Below are positions 1 to 11,799 of a stretch of DNA of 64,000 nucleotides, piece by piece. Position 1 is the first letter of the stretch, and every line of letters begins with the position of its first letter. The position numbers were made by a program, and so were the translations under genes. A model generated the notes under the pieces. The model did not search any database. It had not been told where the DNA came from and worked only from the letters and a program-made list of their open reading frames with translations. The DNA is from Trileptium ribeirensis (taxonomy: Eukaryota > Nematoda > Enoplea > Enoplida > Thoracostomopsidae), in NCBI GenBank assembly GCA_030248225.1, contig JASANE010020187.1:121624-185623 (forward strand), in the 5' to 3' direction.

Positions 1-58
1 AGCGGATTTGATCGTTAGAGCTAAAAGTATTGCTCGGGGTCCATCCAGGCATAGCAGT

Positions 59-188
59 GAAGTAGTTAAGGTGATAGAATTTGACCCCTACAGCATTGTG
101 AGGTAGGCAGTACGCCCACCGTCGAAGTAGATGAGGTGATAGAATTGGACTCATAAACCTTCAGTGAGGCTGCACCTACCGTCGTAAG
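59..188. repeat. Two-unit direct repeat, about 65 bp per unit
   Basis: Two diverged copies of a unit starting GAAGTAG(T/A)(T/G)(A/G)AGGTGATAGAAT lie head to tail (59-123 and 124-188). Each is followed by a GTGAGG-containing stretch and by ACC(C)ACCGTCG or its variant. No coding signal is visible. Confidence 0.6.
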
Positions 189-675
189 ATTTGGAACGAC
201 AGCCCTACAAGGAAGTTATGATGGTTAATAATGTGGTTGAAATAGGTTTTGAGAAGTTATCGTAGCTAGTGGTATAGTTGAAGTTGATATTAGTAATGAT
301 AGGGATAACAGAATCATTGAGGATACTAAAGAAGTTAGTATATATTGACTAGTCGGTAGTGGAACTACATTTGTGAGCGGAGCTTGGGTTGTGGCATTAC
401 GAATGTACTCAATTTTATGTTCTTGTAACTACATTGCATAGAGCATAGAGCTTTACCATTGGTAAAAATATTATATTTGAATTCTTCGACCCAAAAACCC
501 TATAATGGCTTGATCGAAACGACTCTATTTCAATAAATAACACAAATATTGCAAAATTCTCTATTTTAGCTGCATAAAATTAACTAATTAGCTAATTATT
601 AATTAACCACTCAAAATTTTTTAATCCCACATATCAGGTGCACACCCTGACATGATAGGCTTTCAAACAAAAGTT

Positions 676-740
676 TTTTAAAATCCGTTCAGTGGTTCTT
701 GAGATCCGTCGGACCGACCGAACTAACGGACGGACATCGA
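676..740 (+). repeat. Shared transposon-tail-like motif, copy 1
   Basis: The stretch AAAATCCGTTCAGTGGTTCT is followed by TGAGATCC and then by ACGGACGGAC-type repeats. A close relative occurs at 28678-28735 with ACACAGACACACAGACAG behind it. The same kind of motif plus GAC-repeat tail is common at the ends of interspersed repeats in invertebrate genomes. I infer that both are ends of related repeats. Confidence 0.4.
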
Positions 741-775
741 CCTTTTTACTCCCAGACAGACAATAAAAACGCTTC

Positions 776-960
776 GCTCGGCTTTCCGCTCAATAATTTG
801 GATATTGTTGGTTTTGTTGATTCAAAGGTTGTTATTGTTGAGGCAGTGAATGTTGTTAAGGTCATTGATTCAGATGTTGTTGCTGTGAAGGTCGTTGAAA
901 CCGTTGCTGATGTTGGTAATTTTGTTGATTACAAACCGGCAAGGAATTTAGCTGTAGTAA
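776..960 (+). repeat. GTT/GAT-rich low-complexity tract
   Basis: The tract repeats GTTGTT, GTTGAT and AAGGT(C/T) blocks. It keeps an open frame coding a Val/Asp-rich string, which is explained by base composition. I do not regard it as a gene. Confidence 0.45.
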
Positions 961-1284
961 GCGAGCCAGTTATTGGGAATGAAATAGTCGCTATACACAA
1001 GGTAATTGACTTAAAGGAACTCGTTGGAGCGAGTGAGCCTAGTATTATGAGAAAAGTATATAGCCGAAAAATGGCGATATAGCTGAGCTAAGGGAACTAG
1101 CTAATTGGAGTGACAGTGAAATTATGCGAAGCGGTTAGATGCAATTTAAGTTAATCAGTTAGTTGGAACAAGACAGTTAAACTAAGCGAAGTGATTAGAG
1201 TTAGCGAAGAAATTTACCTGGACCACCCCGTCACCCGTACATAGGCGAAAGTGGTAACCAGTTGCGTGCTGATACGCCACTGAA

Positions 1285-1500
1285 GCGGACATAATCGCTG
1301 GGATAAACAGTTGTATATCGACCTGCCTGGGGTCTGTCCATGTACAGAGATGTCGTGATCGGTCATCCGTACCCTTGTGGAGGCAGAGAATAAGTTGCGT
1401 ACTGTCTCACCGATGAAACGGGTATGATCTTTGGGAATAAACAGAGTTATATATGTCGACCTGCCTGGGATCTGCCCAGGTACGGATTTGTTACGTCGAA
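1285..1500. repeat. Two-unit direct repeat, about 138 bp period
   Basis: GGGATAAACAGTTGTATATC with ACCTGCCTGGGGTCTGTCC near 1301-1340 recurs near 1434-1478 as GGGAATAAACAG with ACCTGCCTGGGATCTGCCC. The second copy is diverged but collinear, so this is a local tandem duplication. Confidence 0.6.
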
Positions 1501-1562
1501 ATGCTGGCAACTGACATCACCACATCATACCTCCCAGCCCACAATTATTGGATTTATAGAAT

Positions 1563-1750
1563 ATTTGGTAATCGCAGTGGTTTTGACTTGCGTGATGCGG
1601 TCGACGGTAGCGATATTAGTTCGCGAGATGCGATTGATTTTGGTAATAGTAGTGATACTAGTTCGCGAGATGTGATTGATTTTGGTAATAGTAGTGACGT
1701 TGGTTGCGAGAGATGATTAATTTCGGTAATAGTAAGAATATTGGTCTGTG
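1563..1750. repeat. 42-bp tandem repeat (about 4 units)
   Basis: Units beginning TCGCGAGATG and containing GATTTTGGTAATAGTAGTGA start at 1621 and 1663. A diverged unit lies on each side (TTTGGTAATCGCAGTGG at 1564, TTCGGTAATAGTAAGAATA at about 1722). The frames that cross it change with indels, so it is a minisatellite. Confidence 0.7.
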
Positions 1751-1769
1751 AAACGTGAGTACTTTGAAT

Positions 1770-3120
1770 ATTAGTAGTGACATAAGACAGCAAGGCACGA
1801 TTCAGGGGGAGATGTGAATGTTGTAGACAAAAATTACCTATAACAATGCAGTTAGTTCTGTAGGACAGTGTGGTAGGTTCGCAGCAGGCAATGCGCATGT
1901 GGGTTGCGATGGAAGACAGTTTAACAGGGATAAGGTGAATACGCCGCAGAAATTCGGGATTCCGAATTGGGACGTTAGTGAAAGAGTTGGAAATTACGAT
2001 GACGACGACGACCGAGAGAACTGAATATATGAGTTAGATTCTTAAATGAGTATTGAAAAAGCTGGCTATATTTAAACCTGAACTTTAGGAACTAGTCCCA
2101 GACGACACGCACTCAACACGGTAGTACAAGAACAATTATATAAATTAAATAACGTGATGAATACATGAAATGTTGAACAATCTTTTCTGTCTAACACTGG
2201 ACCTTAATGAAGTTACAGAATCCTTAGGTGCCACGATTCAGCTATTGCCACTCATTTTCGTAATCTATCTATACCTAAGTCACCCGCTTAATAGTTTAGG
2301 AAACTGTCCAGAAAGCACCACTGGGGTGGCCATTTTGCTTCTGACAAAGATGAGGCCGAATCCGACTCAGAACCAGAACCCAACGGTTGTGTTGCTCGAC
2401 AGGCAGATGTCTTGTCAACGCAAGTCTCGTCTAATCCGCATAAAAGGGAGATGACAGTGTCTACTTTCCCTAAGTAAAGGGTCCCCAATGCTTGTCATAA
2501 CCGGGGTGCCCAAACTAAAGCTATGGAACCTGTACGTGAAAAATTAATCAAGGAACTAATAATACATCGAAACGAATTATAATTTGAGATAACTGGATTG
2601 TAGTAACTTTGCCCTTGGATTGCCGTATCGTACAAAGAAGGGGATTACCACAGTCTGATCATACCATTGTGAACATATGAAAGTGTAGGAGGTATATACC
2701 GCATATATATAGTACTTTACAAGTCTTGCTTATACGCAGGAAAACACGTATATTGACACACATGAGGTGGTTGGAAATTCCACTAGTACCATTAAACATG
2801 ACTTAAGAGCACCACAGACCTTCGAGTACATCGGTAACTGTTGTCCCGAACCGCCTCGCCGAATCCTCTAAATTATCGTACACTACATAAGTAACTAGGT
2901 AGGTCTTAGATTGAGCACCCATCCCTGACGATGTTGCGAAGATAAATTTTCCCGTCTATTTGATTTACATTGGTCTATGTAGACTGGGCCTGTGAGAGAG
3001 TTACGTTGCTGTTGGGATCTGAACAAAATCTGTGTTTATGATCATTTTTAACTAGGAATTGGATCAGAATTTGCTATTGTCCGTAGACATCGGTAACCAG
3101 ATGAAACTTTTGTACCCATC
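1770..3120. other. No recognisable gene
   Basis: The longest frames are below 100 codons, lack recognisable domains and overlap on both strands. I see no splice-bounded exon, terminal repeat or RNA gene. Undetected 5' sequence of family A copy 3 may lie in the last few hundred bases. Confidence 0.5.
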
Positions 3121-3127
3121 TAAAACT

Positions 3128-4421
3128 GTGTGTGTGGGGAGTCGCTTCCAGAACAACCCCAAATGGCCGAAGCACATAAATTAGCATCCCGCCCTTGTCC
3201 CTACGCGACAACTCACCAAGTGGTCATCGCCCTAAACTTCGTGTCTTCCGTTGACTTATTGCCTGCACCTTGGAGCATCAGCACAATACCCTATTTGGAG
3301 GTCATCCAGGCCGTGATAGACTAGTGAGTAAACTCAAGCCATTTCATTTCTTGGAAAATGTGAACAAATATGTTGAAGATTATATATATGAAAAGATGCG
3401 AAACCTGTCAAAAGCTTCGTAACTCACCTCGTAAAGTCCGAGTTGCCCTAGGCGACTTACCTCAAGCTATTGCCCCTATGCATTGGATGTACGTTGACCT
3501 TGATTTTCGAGTCGAATCCCGTGCTGCAAAATAAGTACTTTCTTGCTTTTATTGATCAATTTACCAAGTTTGTTATTGTCGTCGCCATCTCCAACCAAAC
3601 GGCTCGCCCTGTAGCCCAAGTATTTATTAAAGAGGTTGTTTGCCGACATGGCGCACCTGCTGAATTAGTATCCGACCAAGGTCGGTGTTTAAGTTCCGAC
3701 CTTATGCAAGCGCTATGAGTTGAATTACGTACCTTCAAGCGTGAAACGCTAAGTTATAACCCAAAAGCCAATGGTGAAATAGTAAGATTTAATCGCAGCT
3801 TACCATTTTGTTACAAGCAGCCTTACCCACTGATGGCCACACAACCACTGGATTGTCGCGTAAAATTGAACAAAGTTGGTGTGAACCCTACCAAATATTA
3901 AAGGTCATACAGCCTTGTCTGCAAATACGCCTAACATCGCAGACTCATGCGAAAAGACATCTTGTGCATTTTAATCGTACTAAACCCTGTTACCGCTCGC
4001 TTCGTACTTTCCTAGGTATGGAAGACCCTTGCAGGACGCACCTGATGAACACTTGCAGATCCCATTGGATCATCCCACTGAAACGATCTACGCCGATCGT
4101 CTGTTTATTCGGCCGCGGACCCCGAATCTATCGCTGAAATACGACAATCATTGGCTCCTGAACGATCCCGCGAACAAGCGGATGAAACCGAACCTGTGGA
4201 TGACATCGAGCCCGCAGCGAATTTAACCCAAGCCCCAGCTGCTATTCACCTAGCCGTCATGGATACGAATGTACCTGGGCGACTACCAATTGTTGACCCT
4301 GACAGGACGCCTCAATATGATTTGCCCGGCATCTCCCAAGGACTGATTACTCAAAACGCATCTCCACTACCTTAGGTACCAGATAATTACAGTGGACCTT
4401 TACTTGAATATGGCGAGCATA
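3128..4421 (+). pseudogene. Family A copy 3: decayed integrase and post-integrase region (5' piece)
   Basis: This is a Ty3/Gypsy integrase relic broken by several frameshifts and stops. In order it shows the zinc-binding region, with GHPGRDR-like coding at about 3300-3325 and CETCQKLRNSP at about 3402-3434; the catalytic core, with FIDQFTKFVIVV at about 3548-3585 and LVSDQGRC at about 3667-3690; a second-half core match (TFKRETLSYNPKANGE) at about 3731-3778; and the GPY/F-type tail ending HFNRTKPCYRSL at about 3967-4002. The following RLPIVDPDRTPQ and EYGEHT motifs (about 4278-4421) recur in copies 1 and 2 (near 61000 and 32250). The sequence stops abruptly at a TA where the pogo-type element begins, and resumes at 7979. 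It is non-functional. Confidence 0.85.
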
Positions 4422-7400
4422 CAGTATAGCCATGTTTACAAAAAAAGTGGAAAATGACCTTTTTAGTTTCACAAGCGAATATCTCCGGCGAGTTAAAATG
4501 TTTAATATGGTATAGAATCCGCAAGCCAATAAGACGTGCCACCACGAAATATCATCTTCCTTCGATAACCTTGGCATCAGAATCTTAAAAAAATACCTTC
4601 CACTTTTTTGTGAACATTTCAAAAAAAGTGGAAGTGTTCACGAAAAAAGTGTAATGAAATATATATGAGAAACACAAGCGATTAAACAAACTAACATCAA
4701 AAATAAGCAATCAAACGTATGCAGGCTTACTCACCGTATATATGCTCGCCAAACGTAAATTGTTCTCGCCTGCGGCCCAATCATTTATCGTCATGGCTTC
4801 AATTCCAAAAGGAAATGTCGTTGCAGCTGTTGGTTTGGTAGATTATTGGAACGAGATAGCTGTAAGATAGCTGTTTGTTAAAACGAAAGATGGCGAAACA
4901 TGGTGTAGAGATTACCGCGGGCGAGGATACTGCGAAAAACGTGACGCGCTAGTAGCATAAGTTGCGAAAATAAACAATTACAGAAGTCGCTGATGAAAAA
5001 TAATCGAAGTTCAAACAAATCAATCAAAAGTTAGTTATGATATTTACATATTTTACAGTTTAGCAAATTGGTCTATGGTGTAGATATGAATAGTTCGAAG
5101 CTAGTGTTCTCCATGTAGCAGTGAACTGCCGCCAAAATGACGTTTGTACGACTGGTGACACTTGAAAAAACGAGTCTATGAAGGGAAGCGAATGATACAG
5201 CGTTCTGTTGTCGTACGACCGCTTGATATCGGCTGCTGAACAGTTTCATCTGCTTGAAGCGGGCCACATATTATCAGTTTGCTGTCTACGGTTTCAATAT
5301 CTGGCTGTGTTGGCCAAAAATACGTTTTTGGCCATTCCGACCCAGGATTGTCACGAAGAAAATTTATTGTAACATTTCGTACGCCGTTTTCATTGTTAAT
5401 AGCAACGTCAGTCACCATTCCGAAATATGGTTTTTGACCGAAGAACACGGTATAATATTTCCCCGCGACATTACAGTCATTTATTGTCTTCCAAACCTCT
5501 TGCAGGTGTCGCTGGATGGCGCTTTGACATGTCAAATTTTAGAGCAGCGATACTTTCTGTATCCAGATCTGACTCAGATGAGCTGGCGTTTTCCTTAGTA
5601 ACTGATCATTTTCTTGACTGCGGTAATGGTTGGCTTGTTGATGTTAGCTGCTACAGCTAATCCTGGAGCCATTTGACTTGTTTTTGCTTTTCCCGATAAC
5701 GACCGTTCTTCAGTTAATTTTCGTTTGTTTAGAAATTCCGGTGTTGTAGCAATTTCAGCCAGTTTGCGCTTTTTCACTGACTGTGGACCAAATGTGCGGT
5801 TTAAGACTTTTTCATGAAAAACTGCTTCTCTGTTTTCGGGTGTAATAGCTTTGTGGCTTCCAGGCTTCCTTACCCATAGCGGAACCCAGGTTAGACACCA
5901 TTGTGTTTCGAAATACGGGCCCGGCTTGTCGTAGGAAGGAACCGGTTCTGTAGTTGGCTTTTGCAGTACAATATGATCACATGCAGTAATCGGCGTTGCG
6001 TGAGTTGTCGAATTAGAAGGAACGATGGAATCATGCGGTTCGGTATTTTCTCGAAGACTACTACTAGTACATGGTTCCGGTGATACTGCTTGAACACTTT
6101 AAGGGCTTCGCGGTGGCGTACGCGAACGACCTCGTAGGACAGGTGATTTTCCAGGAGACTTTCGCAGTATCAGCTCATTATAATCTTCTTCATTTAGTTC
6201 TGGACTACCATTCTGAACCCAGTTGTTGTATTTACGTAGAAGTATCGGATTAAGTCGACTTTTTGGGTATTTATCGACGTTAACGGGTACAACACCACAA
6301 GCGCGGAAACCAGCTGTTATGAAATCAGGCTTGAAATACTCCGTCCATAGTTCGCTAATTAGGTGACAAAATTATGTCCGTGTCATTTGTTTACTACGAT
6401 TACTGTCCCGCATTTCTGCTTCGATGATCTTCGTCGCGGCGGTCTTTAAGGTGTTAAAACACACGACATCAAGTGGTTGGAGCACGTCGGTGGTGTGAGG
6501 CGGCAGCTTTAGGAATATGATATTTTCCCTTACAGCGAGCTCAATGACCCGAACGGATATGTGTGAGTTGTGCCCATCTAGTAACAGAAGCAGTGGGCAG
6601 CGGGTTACAGTTTTGCAGAAACTGTCTTCGAACCAGGCTGCAAATATCTCACAGGTCATCCAACCTTTCTTTGAAACTTCGATTCGCATTCCTTCAATGC
6701 ATCCATCGAGAATGTCGGCAGGAGCCTTGTGTTTGATTGAAAATAACCAAGGGAGGAAACGCTTCACCGGCTGAGTTACAACAGGCTAAAACACTAGTGT
6801 TGGTTCTGCCTTCGCAGATTCGTTTTGCAAACGTCTTTTCTCCGGAGCCTCAAACAACACGAGCAGGGCTCGGATCGTGCTGAAAACTGGTTTGGTCGAG
6901 ATTGTAGATATGTCGCAGTAGTTCGTCAATCGAAACAACAGCTGCCAATTTGTCAACTTCTTCCTTCAGCATATTATAAAACAGATATATAACAAAAGGA
7001 TTACTAGTCGCTTCTTCGCGGGAAAGTGTCAGCGCTTGTGGTTCGCGCAGAGTGAGTTTGTGGCTGTCGCAAAATTGGGAAACCCATACTCGAGTTGGTT
7101 GTTTCTCTAGCCAGCGCGGGATTCATGCACCTCACAGTATTCGGCGATCAACGCAGGGATGGCTGATTTTGGAATACCGTGTCCAGAACGAACTAACACA
7201 CGAATAACTGCAGTAATAGCGTTTTCGTCATCTGAACTGGCGCCGGCTTTCTGCCTTGTGATCCACATTCCTCTATGCCGGCATCGTAATTTTTTATTGC
7301 TGTGCGTAATTTGTTCTCTGACATAAAGTGAGCTTCTGTACACTTTTTCACGCTTGTAAAGCTTCCAGAATTCCACGCCGTTATAGCAAATTTAACAGTT

Positions 7401-7976
7401 TCCTTAGTCCATGGTTTCACTTTATTCTCACAATACCGATATTTCGCCTTTTTACTATCCGTAACTAACAACAAAATCTGAAAAATATACACCAATTAAC
7501 AGCGAAATGCACAGTAACAGAGATGCATGAACTGCATACACATAGCAGGTGTTATGATATATGTATGAAGGATGTCCAGAACAGCCGTGAACTTTTTGGC
7601 GAAATTGTGAACATGTTCACAAAAAAGCGGAGGCAATACCCAGCCCAGCAGGCACTACAGCCATGTAACGATGATGGGGCCAAGGGTTGTTCACATATAT
7701 CAGCAATATTGTTTTAGTTGCTGGAATTGCGCAATGGTAACAAACTGAGATACGAAATTTTTCGGAATCACGTGATCTCATGAAATTTGTTGAACATTAG
7801 TTTTTGGTCCACAAAATGGTAGGCTACGGTTGAAAGGAGGTCTCGGTAATACAAAATATACTTAATACTAGCGGCTTACAATGTACGGCCATAGGGCGTT
7901 TGGTTGGCATGTCTGCTAATTTAGCGGTCTCAGCTTTTTTGTGACCTCCACTTTTTTTTGTGAACGTCACTATACC
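4422..7976 (-). mobile_element. pogo/Tigger-type DNA transposon inserted in family A copy 3
   Basis: The element is about 3.55 kb, with terminal inverted repeats of about 28 bp. The left end reads CAGTATAGCCATGTTTACAA and then a run of A ending in GTGGA. The right end, reversed, reads GTATAGTGACGTTCACAAAA ending in GTGGA. TA lies at both junctions, the usual target of the Tc1/mariner/pogo superfamily. Subterminal copies of GTTCAC-A(5-8)-GTGG occur at about 4617-4650 and 7613-7630 and are candidate transposase-binding sites. The coding strand is minus. Reading across the insertion point, the family A frame continues on the far side at 7979. Exact ends are uncertain by about 3 bp. Confidence 0.85.
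5176..7480 (-). pseudogene. pogo/Tigger (jerky-like) transposase, broken
   Basis: This decayed cut-and-paste transposase reads on the minus strand. About 7440-7260 codes a helix-turn-helix-like N-terminus (KPWTKETVKFAITAWNSGSF), matching the psq-type DNA-binding domain of pogo proteins. About 6925-6900 carries IYNLDQTSF, the first catalytic Asp region. The 131-codon stretch 6767-6372 carries LLLLLDGHNSH (second Asp) and LPPHTTDVLQPLDVVCF (third Asp), both hallmarks of the pogo DDE domain. The stretch 5535-5176 codes a C-terminal module with KPYFGMVTDV and KTYFWPTQPDIETV, resembling the C-terminal domain of jerky/Tigger-like transposases. Frameshifts and stops separate the pieces, for example a stop at about 6865 and one after 6372. 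It is inactive as it stands. Confidence 0.85.
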
Positions 7977-7978
7977 TA

Positions 7979-8600
7979 TAACGCGGAAGGTATACCGCCG
8001 AAATGATGAACTATTATTACCTAATTTTGAAGGATTCGATGAGTTTAGAAACCCGATCCTTATACCCCAACGCATTTTACCCGCTGAGGATGTACAATTC
8101 CCTCACCAGACGCCACCGTACTCAACTAGCCCATATAACTGCTGCGACTTAGGATTAGCTGCCACCTGGGCATCGAAGCCCGGTTATCCTGCTAATGTAC
8201 ACCCCGCCTAAAACACTGCATCCACTATGAATTCACCCAAATCGAGTGAGCCACTACCATTGGCCACTACGCCAATGCGAGTACCTACCCCACTTGCCGG
8301 TGTTACTGTGGCCATTTTGTGCAGGATGTACCTGTATCAGCGCCACCCCGCTAGACGTACCGTGAAGAACCTATACAGTTTAGCCTTTTCCAGGAATACC
8401 CGAAGGTAAACCAATTCCCTGACATCGTGTACCACCCCTTGATGATCATACCAAAACTCATGCCCCCGATCCCACTCCCTTATGAGTCACCAGCTAGCCC
8501 GACCAAAATGACACCGAAGAAATCCCCTTTCACCCCCACAAACAGCAAATATTTCTTGGAAATAGACTAGAGGAAAGAAAGGTAGTAAAACAGTAGCAGA
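7979..8600 (+). pseudogene. Family A copy 3: post-integrase extension (3' piece)
   Basis: Beyond the pogo-type insertion the family A frame continues with ITRKVYRRNDELLL and a Pro-rich stretch (HQTPPYSTSPY) to a stop near 8211. It corresponds to the region after YGQHT in copies 1 and 2. A second Pro/Thr-rich stretch (8227-8409) and CCCC-rich sequence to about 8540 look like more of the low-complexity extension. The end of the copy is not visible, and I found no LTR. Confidence 0.6.
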
Positions 8601-10040
8601 TTCCTTAACTGAGGTAGTAAACAAAACCTTTGAATCTTAGGAAGAACGGTAATGTGTTGTCAGACCACAATTGAACTTGTAGAGCAGATTACTCGGTTGT
8701 TCGGATAATACGCACGGACAAGCCCCTACACCGCCACGTGGTACACGCTCGAGTCCGCATGATTCTGCTGACGTTAAGTACACAATGACCGAAGTGATTG
8801 CACCTAGGCCCGCGTTGAAATCCACTATGCCCTTCCCCACGCGTTGCGAAAGTTCAAAATACTGCCATTCACAACAGCACTTCACTCGTCAGAAGTATAG
8901 CGTTATGCTGCTAACAAACCGGACAGAATCCGAGAACTAATAAATAATGAGAGTTCCACTCGTCGAGTGAATAAATGAGTAAGTGGTTTGATAAGTCGAA
9001 TATGTCAAAGCTATCAAGACTTCGACATGGAACTGAAGGTTATGAGTACAGTGTTTGCTGTGCTATTACTTGAACGTCATGATTATTATTGTTTTGATTA
9101 TATGGGCACTGTTGCTTTCTATATAGGTATCTGTCATACCCTGACTATATTTGTATAGGTTCAATTATATACTTCGTATAATGACATCTTGCACCCCGAA
9201 TTTGGCGCATTACAAGATACTCAAAAATGTGTAGAATTTTAGTGGAAGTCCGACACGGGATGTCATAGCCGGTTCTCCAGTTTAAACCAAGAAACTAACA
9301 GGTCTCTAATATTTCTAACAGTCCTGCGTGTTAACATAAGTCGCACGCTCCAAGTGCAGGGGCCTCCCAACTTCAAGCATGAAGGGGATTCCCATGACCC
9401 CGGTATATCCCAAGCCTTTTTGGTTCCCTTTACTGCAGTCTTAGCTGTGATCAACCGGTAGTGCAATGTCACTGTACAAAAATATACAGTCTTTCGCGTC
9501 CAGACAATATGCCGCTTGCAGCAACCCATAAGCAAACCCCTCAACATTCCAGGTTGCAGTTAATAGAGATCAAAGCCAAACATGGTTAACGACCCAACGC
9601 AACACCAGATCTCCCAGTACTATTCAATTTTGTAACAAAAAGTGTTACAACCTTCACGCCAAGAAACTTATAACCTGCATAAGCTCGAGAATCTCATCAA
9701 TATATCAGAAATTCTACTCAAGTACACATGTCACACCACTCCGTAAAGCATAACTCCAAATCGACGAGCCGATTACAAAGGACACATGTGGAAACGCACT
9801 CTCAATGTTCCAACTCAATCAACAAACACTGGGTTAACATGCTACATTCACGATGTTAAATTAAACTTCCGACCAACAACTATTTTTCAATTTTGCACTG
9901 CACTGCAGAAACGTTAGACTCTATGTTAATAAAATGCTAAATTTAACCGTAATTTCCACAGAAATGTGAGGAGGCAACGTGCTAAATAACGCGTCATTAC
10001 ATCTATTTAGTAATAGTTTGTTATTTTATTTATTTTCAAT
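8600..10040. other. No recognisable gene
   Basis: The longest frames (82-94 codons, minus strand, 8637-8885 and 9263-9547) show no domain. The region is moderately AT-rich. I see no terminal repeat structure or RNA gene. Confidence 0.45.
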
Positions 10041-10048
10041 TGTAAATA

Positions 10049-10065
10049 GGTCGCCTTTGGCGACC
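10049..10065. repeat. Perfect short hairpin
   Basis: GGTCGCC TTT GGCGACC forms a 7-bp perfect stem with a 3-base loop. It lies in an AT-rich tract and is followed by GTGGAGGACAGG. Its role is unknown. Confidence 0.5.
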
Positions 10066-10417
10066 GTGGAGGACAGGGTACGATGGCTCAATCTTTGTAT
10101 TGCTCATGACTAGTGGGCCCGCTTTTATCTAGGAAAAAGGGTAGTAAAGCCCCTAACCGAGTAATTAAATAACACATCTGCATAGATACCCCGTTGAAGC
10201 CAACGAAAACCACAGTATGAAAGTAACTGCGAAGCCATAAACAATCATCTAAAACACCCAGATTAGACCTACCCAGCGAAACGATCCAGAAATCCCCGAT
10301 AAAACCAACTATAGAACTCACACTTAGTCTTCCCTCCCCAAGTAAAGAGTCAAATAATTTTCCCTTAAAAAATTAAAAGATGTAACAGATCCATATTGGA
10401 TCGTTACGAGGCACATT

Positions 10418-10493
10418 AATCCTGGCCACAGCTTAATGGTCAACATTTAATACAAAGCCCAATAATCCTGGCCACAGTGTAATGGTCAACATT
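10418..10493. repeat. Two-unit 46-bp direct repeat
   Basis: AATCCTGGCCACAG, two variable bases, then TAATGGTCAACATT occurs at 10418-10447 and again at 10464-10493 with only the central two bases differing. The duplication is recent. Confidence 0.75.
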
Positions 10494-10822
10494 CTTGAAT
10501 TTTGTCACGGATGTCTCCCGTCTCATAATACGAGACCAACCCCCGTGCCGAAATACATACGTATCTGGAATCAGGATCAATTTATGACCTCTTGGCGCAA
10601 GTGATTACATAAGCCGAGTTCCCCCATATGTATGAACTGACCGCAAAGACCAGTAGTCACTCTACTTATAGACAATATATATACGTGCCACGAATCATGA
10701 ATGTTCGCGCATATTTACTTCGCTAGAAATAAAGGTTTTCGTCATGTTTCGGTCTGCACCGCCGACAGTGTTTGTGCTCAGAATGGGTATTGTTATTAAC
10801 ATTTCAGGAATGGAAAATCATC

Positions 10823-11235
10823 AAAGGCACCTATTGGCCTATGACCATAAAGGCACCTATTGGTATATGTAACTTGTATCATTATCATTGCTATAACCAT
10901 ATTGTTGTTGGCCACGAAAGCACCTATAGGTATACCTACTTGAATTGTAGGACATATTACCATTACCATGGCTGTTGTTGTATCATATCATGTCAGTTAG
11001 CCATAAAGGTCTTTGTTATGTATTTGATTCGTATAATCATGATCATATCGTATATCTGGGTACCATTGCAATCGTTATTTGTGCTTATATGCGTTTTAAG
11101 TGAAAGTATACGATTTGTCAGCCTGATTACCATCGTATATTTGAATTGTACCCGTTCGTATTGTATCCATCATTATACCATATCCATGCTGTTTATATTG
11201 ATTTCATGTCGGCCATAAAAGCACCTATTTATGTA
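10823..11235. repeat. Degenerate repeats around AAAGGCACCTATTGG
   Basis: Copies of CCATAAAGGCACCTAT or CCACGAAAGCACCTAT occur near 10823, 10847, 10912 and 11212. A weaker copy with GCCATAAAGGTC lies near 10999. A 148-codon open frame crosses the array but is rich in Tyr, Ile and Cys and looks like a by-product of the repeat. Confidence 0.5.
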
Positions 11236-11580
11236 TGCATATTGTCATGATTCTATATCATTTTTATGATTACCATACTATGTTGTACCTTGGTATTTGT
11301 AAGTATTGAAGGGGTTAAGTCCGGGAACAACTCATTCTTGATTAGGTCGAATTTCTAGAGGAAAGCTAGCAGTTTTCGAAGGAAAGTTTAGTGTTTCCTA
11401 GTTAAAGAACGCGAGTATGGCGAGCCCTTGGCATGGCCGACCCGCGAATATATAAAACGGTACGACTTCCCGCCTGCCCCGGTATAGATAGGAATAGCCC
11501 TACCCCTCGTGGTAGGACCGCAAAGTTTACTCCGATTGTCGATAGAAAACAGTGGCCGTGACGGATATCCAACACGACCA

Positions 11581-11789
11581 TCCTCACGAGTGAGGACCAC
11601 AAAATATGGCTGTTCGCCCTATAGCGAACAGCAAACGAGCAAATTTTCTGAAGAATATTACCTAGTAGGAAAAGTGAAATATCACTTTACCAGTGTTCAT
11701 TATTGCACAGTACACTGCTAAGTTGCATCAAATAAAATTTTATCAGCTACCAGCGTTCATTTTCGCTGGCTAAGTTAGCTGATAAAATT
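11581..11789. repeat. Cluster of perfect hairpins
   Basis: Four inverted repeats follow one another: TCCTCAC/GTGAGGA at 11581-11596; GCTGTTCGC/GCGAACAGC at 11609-11632 (9-bp perfect stem); AAAGTGA/TCACTTT at 11671-11688; and a long nested hairpin at 11736-11789 with a 14-bp outer stem AATTTTATCAGCTA/TAGCTGATAAAATT and an inner stem CCAGCG/CGCTGG. The block TACCAG(T/C)GTTCATT...C(A/G)CTG...CTAAGTT occurs twice (about 11689 and 11748), so one hairpin is a duplicate of the other. Confidence 0.7.
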
Positions 11790-11799
11790 AAAAGAGAAA

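Noticed and set aside
699..1082. 127-codon plus-strand frame
   Set aside because: The Val/Asp-rich product follows from GTT/GAT low-complexity DNA. No start context or domain is convincing.
10772..11218. 148-codon plus-strand open frame
   Set aside because: It runs through the AAAGGCACCTAT repeats and is dominated by Tyr, Ile, Cys and His from AT-rich sequence. No domain is visible.
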